From the NCBI GenBank assembly GCA_033961575.1, contig CM066732.1:70656687-70720686 (forward strand): 64,000 bases of DNA. The letters are read 5' to 3'. A program made the translations under genes and the position numbers. Source of the stretch: Aselliscus stoliczkanus (taxonomy: Eukaryota > Chordata > Mammalia > Chiroptera > Hipposideridae). The notes below the pieces were generated by a model. That model was not told the origin of the DNA. It made no database searches and saw only the letters and a program-made list of their open reading frames with translations. Position 1 is the first letter of the stretch, and the number at the start of each line of letters is the position of its first letter. Positions 37,330 through 46,502 of the stretch are shown here, in pieces.

Positions 37330-37544
37330 CAGCTACTGAAGGAGGTACTAATGAACAAACTGCAGAATCAAATATCCTGGTTAGAATCACAACTTAACCA
37401 CTTACTGGCTCTGTGGCCTGAAAATATTTTTTAACACACTATACCCTAGCTTCATCATCTGTAACATGGAGATAATAATAATGATCACATGGTAGATTTG
37501 CTTGGAGTATAAAATAAGATATTTGTGAATGCTAATTTTACGTG
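37330..37544 (+). repeat. MIR element
   Basis: 'ggttagaatcacaacttaaccacttactggctctgtggcctg', 'cttcatcatctgtaacatggagataataat' and 'agatttgcttggagtataaaataag' follow the MIR consensus order on the plus strand. It is among the best preserved MIRs in the window. Confidence 0.7.
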
Positions 37545-38019
37545 TCTTCCTGGCTGGGCTGAAGGATGCCCACTCAGGCAGCTGGTAAATCATTATCTCT
37601 GGTTGTGTCTTTGAGGGTGTTTCCAGAAAAGAAGAGCATTTGAATTGGTAGAGTCAGTAAAGATCATCTTCAACAATGTAAGAGGGTGTCATCCAATCTG
37701 TGGAGAGCCTGAATAGAACAGAAAGACAGAGAAACGGTGAATTTGCTCTTTTTGCTTGAGCTGGGTCTTCCATTTCCTCCTGTCCTCAAATATCAGAACT
37801 CCTAGTTCTTGGGTCTTTGGACTAAGATTGGTATTTACGCCATCCAGCCCCCAACTCTAGGGCTTTTGGACTTGAACTTACACCACTGACTCCCCTGGTT
37901 CACATGCGTTTGTGGACTCAGACTGAATCACACCACTGTCTTTCCTCATTCTTCAGCTTGCCAGTGTCAGATCATGGGACTTCTCTGCCTCCATAATTGG
38001 GTGAGCCAGTTTCCTATAA

Positions 38020-38069
<50 letters not shown>

Positions 38070-38150
38070 CCTACCTATCTAATCTTCCTATCCTCCTATT
38101 GATTTTGTTTCTTTGGAGAACCTTGACTAATACAACATTCATAAAAAGGT
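37545..38150. repeat. Old repeat enclosing a (CTAT)n tract
   Basis: 'catcatgggacttctctgcctccataattgggtgagccagtttcctataat', then (CTAT)n at 38020-38080, then 'gattttgtttctttggagaaccttgactaatac', is a recurrent arrangement in mammalian genomes. The microsatellite arises inside the element. Family not assigned. Confidence 0.5.
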
Positions 38151-40130
38151 GCTAAAAATAAACTCTGGCATAGAATCAGTGCTCCATAAATATTATTTAT
38201 AAGGATAAAATATAAATTATTTAACATCTAATTTCAATTTTTGTATTTATTTTAGATTAGCCAAGGGGCTTAGGGACAGAAGAACAACAAATTTAATACA
38301 TTTTTTAATAAAATACTTTAATATAGCCAATGCAAAATTAATATTCAATCAAATTATTTTAAATGAACTGAAATAATAAAAGAAATATAGTTAATAAACT
38401 TCAACATTTGGAGTATACTATATCATATTTGACAGGAATGAAAAAGAATTGCTTTGACATTTTAAATATATATCCAACAGTGTATTGTTATATAGATTCT
38501 CAACCATAAATGAACTCCATAGCTTAAAGAAGATTTTAAGAATGTTTAAAAAAGATATTTAAAATGAAAAAAGTTTTTTTTCATTGAATAGGATGAATGA
38601 ATTTATATTGTGCCAGTCAATTCAAATACTTTCCAAACCATAAAGGCTTAGATAGAAAATGTATTAAACATTTTATGGAGTGGTTTGATGTGCTATGTAT
38701 TATAAAGTAAATACAAGAAGACCTCACAAATTTATTGTTGTTTATTTTGTTTGTTTTTATTGTGTTCCATTTATTTTTCTACTTTAAGTAAGTAGGAAAA
38801 TTGCTTTTTATTAGTGAATAAAATGCCCCTCATGGTTGGATAAAAAAGATAAACCCTGCAGTCACTGTTTTACAAAAGGAGAAATAACTGAAGTTTGGCT
38901 GTCTGGGGGGCAAGGTAGCTCAATAAAATATATTATTGCATTGAATTTTCCCTAACAGTTATCTTGAAATACCTGAACCCACTGTCAGGTCTCAACCCAA
39001 GCAATCTCCGCAGATATAATTCTTTCTAGATTCAGAAAGATATGCTTTAGAAAGCTTTTAATTGTAAAGAATCAAACCAAACAGAATAATCAATCCATTA
39101 CTAATTCACATTAATAGTGAACATCTATTACTATTACAAATATAGTTACTGGTCTAATAAACCTATATTAATTTTCTCCACTTTTCTAAAATATGCCTAA
39201 TTGTGGCTTTGTGTAATGATAAATCATTTCTGCAATAATACTATTTCTTTCTGACTTTAAAAAACAACTCTTGTTTTTTGTATGTGTAAAGCCATGTTTT
39301 TGTTTCAGTTAACTGAATGGCTGACATGAGTGTATAAAATCTAGTTATGCTGGACTTTTCATGTGAGCCCTACTATGGGAAAAATTCTATTAAATAGTAC
39401 TGGTATATTGCTATCCACACACCTTCTTTTTATAGAAAAACCATTCCTTATTTTGGTAGGACTAACTGGAATGAAAGAATATGAGCTGAATATTTCATGC
39501 TGTGATGGTATGTATAATTCATGATCAAATTCTTCAAAAAGAAATAGATAAGAAGTACTGAAAGCTATAAATGAAATATTTTTATACTTAACAGAGGAAT
39601 TGCATAAAGATATTTTAAGTCTTACTACACTGATACCATGAAGAATTATGAAAAATAACAAACCACTAAGAAAGAATCAAAGAGAGACAAAGTGGGAAAC
39701 AAAAAAGAGAAAGAGGTAAACACCCAAAATAGATAATTGTCCATATAAATTGCAGAAAGAGTTTTCTCACAAGTAGTATATGAAAACTTAGCAAAATAGA
39801 AAATTTTGGTACAAGATATAGTCTGTTATTCACTGCTTCCTTTTCTCTTGTGGGCACAAAGTTAATGATCATGTTTTTAAAAGAGAACATTTTAAAATAC
39901 CTTTTAAAAATACTGAATTAAGGATAACTAGGGTCAGTTCATTCACTGATTTATTTGTTTATTCATTTATGAATTCCACAAATCTTTACTGGGTGGCCAC
40001 CATTTACCTAAGTTTCTGGTAGTTTTTAGGGGTATAGGGTTTATATGTGGAGTGAAAATGTAAATTTATCATTCAAACCAGTTCACTTTGAGTATGAAGG
40101 GAGGTACACAGGATGTTGAAGAACTAGTTT
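38151..40130. other. Long AT-rich stretch, nothing recognised
   Basis: About 2 kb. A 100-codon minus-strand frame (39359-39661) lies in low-complexity AT-rich sequence and has no recognisable features. Confidence 0.5.
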
Positions 40131-40144
40131 AAAATGGAGTTTGT

Positions 40145-40273
40145 GGGCCGGCCGAGTGGCGCAGCGGTTAAGCGCTGGCTTGCTGAAGCCAGCGGCCCCG
40201 GTTCGGGTCCCACATATGAGGGCCAGTGATACTCCCCTCAAAAAAAAAGAAAAATGTGAAAAAAATAAAAAAT
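40145..40273 (+). mobile_element. Short Rhin-1-like SINE monomer, young-looking
   Basis: The tRNA-like head carries an A box matching the pol III consensus (TGGCGCAGCGG, 40157-40167) and a B-box-like GGTTCGGGTCC (40200-40210). The element stops at 'agtgatactcccctc' and goes straight into an A-rich tail. A perfect 14-bp target duplication AAAATGGAGTTTGT (40131-40144 and 40274-40287) flanks it. It lacks the TCTTTT tail of the longer SINEs. Confidence 0.88.
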
Positions 40274-40287
40274 AAAATGGAGTTTGT

Positions 40288-40560
40288 CCCTGGAAAAGCA
40301 AGGTATATAAACACGCTTTTTATAAGACTTGCTCTTTGACCTTAGAATGTCAAGATATATCATTGTATGCTGCAAAATAAACATAATTTTTTATGTTTAT
40401 TAACTATAATGTGGTGTGACACATTTTTAATATGAGCAGCTCTGGTATAGTAGAAGTGTGTATAGGATGGAACTAACCAAGTTGTAGGAAGTCATAAATA
40501 ATTTTTTGGAGGAAGTAACTTTAAGCTGAAAAAAGGAAAATATTTATTAAATTACAACTG
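40288..40560. other. Short unassigned stretch
   Basis: Nothing recognised. Confidence 0.5.
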
Positions 40561-40566
40561 AATAAT

Positions 40567-41214
40567 TGTTGTCACACACCAGCCTAACCGTCTGCCTCAT
40601 GCACCTTCCCATAAAGACAGATCCTTATAGAGATATTTCTTCAACATTATGCCTACTCTATCTTCCTGTTTGGCCCCAGAAGGTGGCTGGTTAGTCAATG
40701 ACAGATTGACTAACCTCAAGGGAGGAACAACATAAGACAGGCACAATCACATGGGTGCCACAGGAGAAATCATGGAGTTGAGAAAATGGGCATAGACCCT
40801 TTGTGTTATGTGCTGACAGCCTGACTGTGGAACGGACTAATAATGTGATAACATCTGTCTTCTGTGCATTCTTATCAGTGAGCCTTGGGATAAGAAGTTT
40901 CTGACTCTTAGGAGATGCATGAACAATAACATTCTGGGACTTTTGGTAATGGCAGCCTGCAGGCATGGGTGATTTGACTCTGAGGTAAATTCTCTGGTAT
41001 GATGTATGGGACTTACAGACCATGGAAAAAACAATGCTACTTCCTTGTGTAAATCCTAATAAAAGCCTTGCAGTGGTGTAGTTCGGGGCTCAGTCCTTGA
41101 GGCTTGAGTCCCCTGGCACCACCTGCATTTTCTGCTCTCATTTGTGTCTCTCTCTTTCTTAACCTTTTGCCGTCCCTTCTCCACTCCCTCTGCTCTGTCA
41201 TGCAGGACACGACA
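40567..41214 (+). mobile_element. Solo LTR, family A (copy A5)
   Basis: Starts TGTTGTCACACACCAGCC, AATAAA at 41058-41063, ends ...GGACACGACA. Flanks AATAAT and CATAAT fit a 6-bp duplication with one mismatch. Closest to copies A2 and A6. No internal genes. Confidence 0.82.
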
Positions 41215-41812
41215 CATAATAAATTAAATATCAGACTTAGAAAAAACACTAAATATAAATCCGAAATCCCCCCTCCCAATAAATCAACCAGAATAAGAAG
41301 AGATTATACAAAACTTTAATAAAAAAATATTTGCTTGTCTGTGTGCCGAAAGTCATGCAGTAGGTACAAAGAAATAACTAATCTGAACCCAAGTTTGAAC
41401 TGTTATGAAAAATTGCTAAAGGACCATAAAAATTCTGTTACCCTGATAGAGTAATCCGACTTGGATTAATACTAGGAGTTCCAAGATAAAGTTTTCTATT
41501 ATAAATATAACAGACTGTGGCTCTGCACCACCTTTTTTCTGAAGTAGAAACTCTGTTATCTGAAAGCAATTTTAAGGCATTTGGGATTTCTCCTGGATTA
41601 CCCCTCTCCTGGATTACCCCTTACTTACCAGAAGTAAGACACAATGGTTTTGCTATCTTGTTATACACCTAAAAGGATGTTTGGAAACTCCTAAAAGAGG
41701 AGAAAATTCACATAATACAGGAATAGTGTCTTGTTAGTATTAAAAGCTATAGGTTATTTTGAAGAGTCACAAGGTAACATTTTAATATCTTTTACCAAGT
41801 AAGATAAAAAAT
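41215..41812. other. Unassigned stretch
   Basis: Contains a small local repeat 'ctcctggattacccct' twice (41590-41625). Nothing else recognised. Confidence 0.45.
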
Positions 41813-41849
41813 TACACACACACACACGCGTGCGCGCGCGTGCGCACAA
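41813..41849. repeat. Alternating CA/CG tract, Z-DNA-prone
   Basis: ACACAC... passes into CGCGTGCGCGCGCGTGCGCAC, about 35 bp of unbroken purine-pyrimidine alternation with several CpG steps, rare in otherwise CpG-poor DNA. It ends within 3 bp of the mariner terminus. Confidence 0.9.
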
Positions 41850-41872
41850 GGATGGACACTTAAGTTCATGAA

Positions 41873-43012
41873 CTCATCCTAAAAAAAGTGCTACATACCT
41901 CACTGCTGTCACCTCACTACGGTCATCTTTGAAGTGCTCCCCTTGGGAAGCTATGCACCGATGCCAGCATCTAGCCCACCCTTCAAAGCAATTTTGGAAC
42001 TCTTTTTCTGGAATGGACATCAGAGCTGTCATCGTATTACCCTTGATGTCCTGAATGTCAACAAAATATCTCCTTTTCAATATTTCCTTTATCTTTGGAT
42101 AAAGAAAGAAGTCATTGGGGCCAGGTCAGGTGAGTTGTGGTCACACAACAGCCTAGCTGTCTGCCCCCATGCACCTTCCCATAACAACAGATCCTCATAG
42201 AGACATTACTTCAACATTATGCCTACTCTATCTTCCTGTTTGGCCACAGAAGATGGCTCGTTAGTCAATGACAGATAAGACTCTTCATGAGAAGGGCAAC
42301 CCAAGCTAGATACAGTCGCAGGGGTGTCATAGGAGAAATCACGGAGTTGGGGTACTGACAGCTTGTCTGTGAAATGACCTAAAATAGTGATAACATCTGT
42401 CCTCCATGCATTCTTATCAGTGAGTCTCGGCATGAGAAGTTTCTGTCCTTTAGGAGGTACATGTGTACATATCATAGGACTTTTTATAAAGGGAGCATGC
42501 AGGCCATGGGGTGATTTGACTCTGAGCTAAGTTCTCTGGTATGATGTACGAGACTTACAGACCGTGGAGAAAACAATGCTACTTCCTTGTGTGTATCCTA
42601 ATAAAAGCCTTACAGGCCTCAGTTTGGGGCTCTTAGTCCAAGAGGCTTTGAGAGCCCTGGCTAGCACTGCTTTTTCTCTTTCACTTGTCTCTCTCTTTAT
42701 TTTTCTGTTTCTCAACTTTTCGCTGTCCCTTCTGAACTCTTACGGCCCTGTCATGAAGGATGCAGCAGCGAGTAAGGAGGGTGTTCCAACACAGTTATTT
42801 GTTTGCTGGCTAAAAACTCCCTCATAGTGCTGTGTGAGCTGGTGCGTTGTCATGATGCAAGAGCCATGAATTGTTGGTGAAAAGTTCAGGTCGTCTAACT
42901 TTTCACACAGCCTTTTTAGCAATTGCAAATAGTAAACTTGGTTAACTGTTTGTCCAGTTGGTACAAATTCATAATGAATAATCCCTCTTATATCAAGAAA
43001 AGTTAACAACAT
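41873..43012 (-). pseudogene. Mariner transposase remnant (catalytic and C-terminal parts)
   Basis: Reading the minus strand from 43012, the sequence has 'LLTFLDIRGIIHYEFVP', the segment with the first catalytic Asp of the D,D34D triad, then 'GQTVNQVYYL'. The second motif (HHDNAPAH) is present but in another frame. After LTR A6, 'DFFLYPKIKEIL' and 'WHRCIASQGEHF' give the third-Asp region and C-terminus, again frameshifted at the Asp. The N-terminal helix-turn-helix part is absent. It cannot make active transposase. Confidence 0.85.
42136..42767 (+). mobile_element. Solo LTR, family A (copy A6), inside mariner
   Basis: Starts TGTGGTCACACAACAGCC, AATAAA at 42600-42605, ends ...GGATGCAGCA. Flanks GTGAGT (42130-42135) and GCGAGT (42768-42773) are a 6-bp duplication with one mismatch and both belong to mariner sequence, so the order of events is clear: mariner first, ERV later. 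Confidence 0.85.
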
Positions 43013-43449
43013 TGTTGCAACAAGTTTGTGAACTTAATTGTCAGACATCATATATACATCTATACACATATGTACACATATAAATACACGTACATATATA
43101 TCCATCTAATGTGTTTTTTTAGCTTTTTTTTCTTTTTTTTTTTTTTTACTAGTTTCAGGTGTACAACACAATGCAATAGTTATATTCTTTACCCCCCAAA
43201 GTGAAAACCACCCTCCCCCAGTTCGCCACCCCACTCCCCCCATATCATACATATCAATCACAACTCCCCTGACTCCCCTCCACAGTATACTCCACATCCC
43301 GTGACCATCCACATATTCAGTTACAGTTGGCATACCATACTATACAACATCAGCTTCAGGTGTACAGTGCAGTGATCAAGCCTCTACTCCGTCCATGAAG
43401 TGGTCTCCCTAACAAGACATATGACTATCTGACACACCACAAAATTTTT

Positions 43450-43857
43450 ACAACATTATTATATTCCCCGAACTGTGTTTCATATACCTGTGGCAATATT
43501 GTAGTTGTCTATTTATGCTGTCTAATTCCTTCCCCTTCCCCCTATCCCCACCCCCCTCCCAACTAGCAACCCTCAGTTTTCCCTCTACATCTACGAGTCT
43601 ATTTACTTTGATCGTTCACTCAGCTCTTCAGACTCCACACACAAGTGAGATCACATGGTACCTGTCCTTCTCCAAGTGACTTATTTCACGCAACGTAATA
43701 GTCTCTTCACAACATTATCAATTACATTCCCAGAACTGCCCCCATATCCCTGTGGCAACATTGTAGTCCCATCTACACTGTCCAAAACCTTCCTCCTCTC
43801 CCTCTTCCCCACTCCCTCCCAGCCAGCAACCATCAGTTTTTCCTTTATATCTGCTTG
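43450..43857 (-). repeat. Duplicated segment in L1 3' UTR
   Basis: About 150 bp is present twice, 43451-43605 and 43710-43857, offset by about 260 bp. Shared text includes 'cctgtggcaa(t/c)attgtagt' and 'agcaacc(c/a)tcagtttt(t)cc'. Between them (43612-43700) lies text like the ORF2 C-terminus. Period and copy number were read by eye. Confidence 0.7.
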
Positions 43858-44440
43858 ATATGACTTCAATCTTCTTACATTTACTGAGACTTGTTTTGTG
43901 GCCTAACATGGTCTATCTTGGAAAATGTCCCATGTGTACTTGAGAAGAATGTATGTTCTGTTTTTTCAGGGCGAAATGCTCTAAAACTATCAATGAAGTC
44001 CAGCTGGTCTAAAGTATCATTTAAGGCCCCTCTTTCTGTGTTGATTTTCTGTCTAAAGGGTCTGTCCATTGGTGACAATGGTGTTGAAGTCCCCTACTAT
44101 GATAGTGTTACTGTTGATCTCTATCTTTATGTCTGTCAAAATCTGTTATATGTACTTAGGTGTTCCTATGTTGGGTGCATAGATGTTTATTAGGGTTCTA
44201 GTGCCCTTCTTTGTCTTTTATTGTAGTCATTTTAAAGTCTATTTTGTCCAAAATAAGTATTGGTACTCCAGCTTTTCTTTTTTCTCATTTCTATTTGCAT
44301 GAAATATCTTATTCCATCTGTAAATAGCATATACATGTGTCCTATTTTCTTATCCACTCAGCCACTCTCTGTGTTTTGATTGGAGCATTTAGCCCATTCA
44401 CATTTAAAAAGATTATTGATAGGTACATATGTATTGCCAT
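43854..44440 (-). pseudogene. L1 ORF2 remnant, endonuclease part only
   Basis: It starts at an ATG (44440) that overlaps the end of ORF1 by 28 nt in another frame. Early residues include 'NVNGLNAPIK' and 'VAEWIRK', then a TAG. Further text matches the endonuclease region of the L1 at 62060-62500, with a deletion after 'WIRK' that removes the QETH region. It ends at ...ATATCAAG, where the 3' UTR begins. Confidence 0.8.
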
Positions 44441-45369
44441 TTTGTTATTTGTATTTCTGGTCTCCCCGGGTTAGCTTGTTTATCCCTTTCTTTTGTTTGA
44501 AAAAGCCCTTTTAACATTTCTTGCAATGCTGGCTTGCTAATAATGAATTCCTTAAGCTTATTCTTTTCTGAGAAACTCTTTATTTCTCCTGCAATTTTAA
44601 GTGATAGCCATGCTGGGTAGAGCAATCTTGGTTGTAGGCCGTTATTTTGTGTCACTTTGAATATCTCCTGCCACTCCCTTCTGGCCTGCAGAGTTTCTGT
44701 AGACAAGTCAGCTGTTAGTCTAACAGGAGTTCCTTTGTATGTAACCTGCTGTCTTTCTCTTGCAGCCTCTAAGATTCTGTCTCTGTCTTTAACCTTTGCC
44801 ATTTTAACTATGATGTGTCTTGGTGTGGATCTGTTTGGGTTCAGCTTGTTTGGAACCTTCTGCACTTCCTGGGCATGTATGTTGATTTCCTTTACCAGGG
44901 TAGGGAAGTTTTCAGTCATTATTTTTTCAAATACATTTCCGACCCCTTGCTTCTTCTCTTCTCCTTCTGGTATTCCTATGACTCGAAGGTGGTTGCATTT
45001 CACCTTGTCCCATAGGGCTCTTAAACTATTTTCATTGTTTTTTATTCTTTGGTCTTTTTGCTGTGCCAACTGGGTGATTTCTGCTATTTTATCTTCCAAA
45101 TCGCTGATCCGCTCCTCTGCTTCATCTACTCTACTGGTGATTCCTTCGAGTGTGTTCTTCATTTCAGTTATTGTATTCTTTAGTTCTAACAGGTAGTTTT
45201 TTATGGTTTCCCTATCCTTCTTTATGTCCTTGCTAAGTTCCTTAAACATTCTTATCATCAGTGTTCTAAACTCTGTCTCTGAAAGGTTGGATCCCTCTGT
45301 TTCATTTAGTTCCATTTCTAGAGGATTCTTCTGATCTTTTACTTGTGACATGTTTCTTTGTTTCCCCAT
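44413..45369 (-). CDS. L1 ORF1 protein, open frame (318 aa)
   Basis: ORF1p is the RNA-binding chaperone of L1; it forms trimers and coats L1 RNA in cytoplasmic particles. The start chosen is the Met (45369) aligned with the start of the other L1 ORF1 here; the frame is open 26 codons further upstream. Residues ~30-115 are a heptad-rich coiled coil; ~126-220 fit the RRM ('HLRVIGIPEGEE'); ~225-300 fit the C-terminal domain ('ARERQQVTYKGTP', 'RLTADLS', 'ETLQARREW'). Family proteins have about 340 aa. There are no internal stops although the linked ORF2 is destroyed, so the copy may be fairly young. Expression is unknown. Confidence 0.85.
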   Translation of the reverse strand: MGKQRNMSQVKDQKNPLEMELNETEGSNLSETEFRTLMIRMFKELSKDIKKDRETIKNYLLELKNTITEMKNTLEGITSRVDEAEERISDLEDKIAEITQLAQQKDQRIKNNENSLRALWDKVKCNHLRVIGIPEGEEKKQGVGNVFEKIMTENFPTLVKEINIHAQEVQKVPNKLNPNRSTPRHIIVKMAKVKDRDRILEAARERQQVTYKGTPVRLTADLSTETLQARREWQEIFKVTQNNGLQPRLLYPAWLSLKIAGEIKSFSEKNKLKEFIISKPALQEMLKGLFQTKERDKQANPGRPEIQITKWQYICTYQ

Positions 45370-46492
45370 TCTGGCTGTCGCTCTGGGATTGCTTTGATGT
45401 ATTAGATAGATCACCAGGAGAGCCCTGGCTGGATCATGCAGGCACACAGCTCAGGGCCCAACACTCCCAGGAAAACTCCCAGTCTCAGCCTGTCCCAATC
45501 AGCCGCTTGCAGATCAGGCCGAGCAGCCCGACAACCAATCACCAGCCTGGCAACTCTGCAAGCACAGTGCGGACAGCGGGGACCCGAGGCGGCTTGTGCA
45601 CTCCTGCGTCTCAGTGAGCAGCCTATTGGAGCCAGAGCACGCCCACCAGGCGTTTCCCTGGCAACTCAGCACAAGCCGTGCAGAGAGTGGGGATCTGAGG
45701 CAGGTCGCACACTCCCGGGCCTCAGTGAGCAGCCTGTTGGAGCCGGAGGGCACCTGCCCAGCATTTCCCTGGCAATGCAGTATAAGGTGGGTGGAGGGTG
45801 GGGATCCAAGGCCACATGCGCTCATGCACGCACACACGCACTTCTGCGCCAATTCCACCAGACCAATGAGGTCTCGGACCTGATCCTCCGTTGGAGGGCC
45901 CAAGCCCGACAAAATGGCATCCTCCCTACACCACTCACGTGCAGGCTCCACACCACGGGAATAACAGTCCAAAAACCTCCAGCCTTTGCACCAAAGGTGC
46001 TTAGCTCAGTCCGTCCCCGCAGGCTCCCGTGTCCGGCTCACACAGCTACTCCCTCCACCAGGAACCAGATAAGTGCTCACCAGCGAGCAAGCCCAGGCGC
46101 TGGCCCCACTGATTCTCCAGCCGCTCTTAGCCTCACCGAGCTGAGCAAAGAGAGTCCTCACTAATTTACTGCCGGCTATATTAGAATTTCTCTTCCCGGC
46201 AAAGGAACTCTAGGCTGGTGAGCTTGGGGTGCGGCCGGAGGGTCTCTCCCACAACCGGAGAAGCCTCTCCACAGCTGGGACCTCCCTCACGGGGCTCGCC
46301 CTCTCTCGTCTCCGCCCATCCTACCAGACCCGATGCTGCTTCCTCTTTAAGTTCTTTGTTTAGTGGTTCTGTTCCTCCAGTGTTCCGGGGACCTCCAGGG
46401 TTGAATGCTGTATAATTTGCTTGTAATTTTGGTGTGATCCTGGGGACAGTTAGCACAGCGTCTGTCTATTGCACCATTTTACCAGAAGTCCT
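45370..46492 (-). promoter_or_regulatory. L1 5' UTR with 111-bp monomers
   Basis: The segment is GC- and CpG-rich and upstream of ORF1, as expected for the L1 internal promoter. CCTGGCAA recurs at 45546, 45657 and 45768, and GGA(C/T)C(C/T)(G/A)AGG at 45580, 45691 and 45802, an exact 111-bp period. The first bases on the minus strand (GGAGGACTTCTGGTAAAATGG) include a degraded form of the YY1-like box that is intact in the L1 at 59861. Confidence 0.8.
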
Positions 46493-46502
46493 CCATCTAA
46501 CG

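Larger units (their letters stand above)
41852..43046 (-). mobile_element. Decayed mariner transposon with internal deletion
   Basis: Terminal inverted repeats are GGACACTTAAGTTCATGAAC on the left and, on the opposite strand at the right, TGACAATTAAGTTCACAAAC. Between them lies a transposase relic broken by LTR A6 (42136-42767). With the LTR removed the element is only about 560 bp, against roughly 1.3 kb for intact mariners; the right repeat runs almost directly into the catalytic domain, so the DNA-binding N-terminal part is missing. Confidence 0.8.
43113..46492 (-). mobile_element. L1 element with both ends, most of ORF2 deleted
   Basis: On the minus strand the order is 5' UTR (46492-45370), open ORF1, the endonuclease start of ORF2, then an abrupt jump at 43853/43854 into the 3' UTR, which ends in a poly-T (43113-) on the plus strand. 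CCATCTAATG (43102-) and CCATCTAACG (46493-) form the target duplication. At about 3.4 kb it is roughly half of full length. The polymerase and C-terminal parts are missing, so it cannot move by itself. Confidence 0.88.

Noticed and set aside
39359..39661. A 100-codon minus-strand frame as a gene
   Set aside because: AT-driven composition, no recognisable domain, no neighbouring exon or promoter signal.
40145..40210. Functional tRNA gene
   Set aside because: A- and B-box text is present, but the unit has no closing acceptor stem, has a SINE body and A tail, and is flanked by a target duplication.
40567..42767. LTRs A5 and A6, same strand and 0.9 kb apart, as the two ends of one provirus
   Set aside because: Each has its own 6-bp flank pair, and the DNA between them is unassigned host sequence and mariner, not viral.
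44657..45196. A 179-codon plus-strand frame rich in Ser and Phe
   Set aside because: It is the antisense of L1 ORF1, whose minus-strand product has the family's domains.
45436..46164. A 242-codon plus-strand frame in GC-rich DNA
   Set aside because: It lies wholly in the L1 5' UTR; the codons are a by-product of the GC-rich monomers.
45500..46450. CpG-rich block as a host gene promoter island
   Set aside because: Its position and homology show it to be an L1 5' UTR; no host exon follows.
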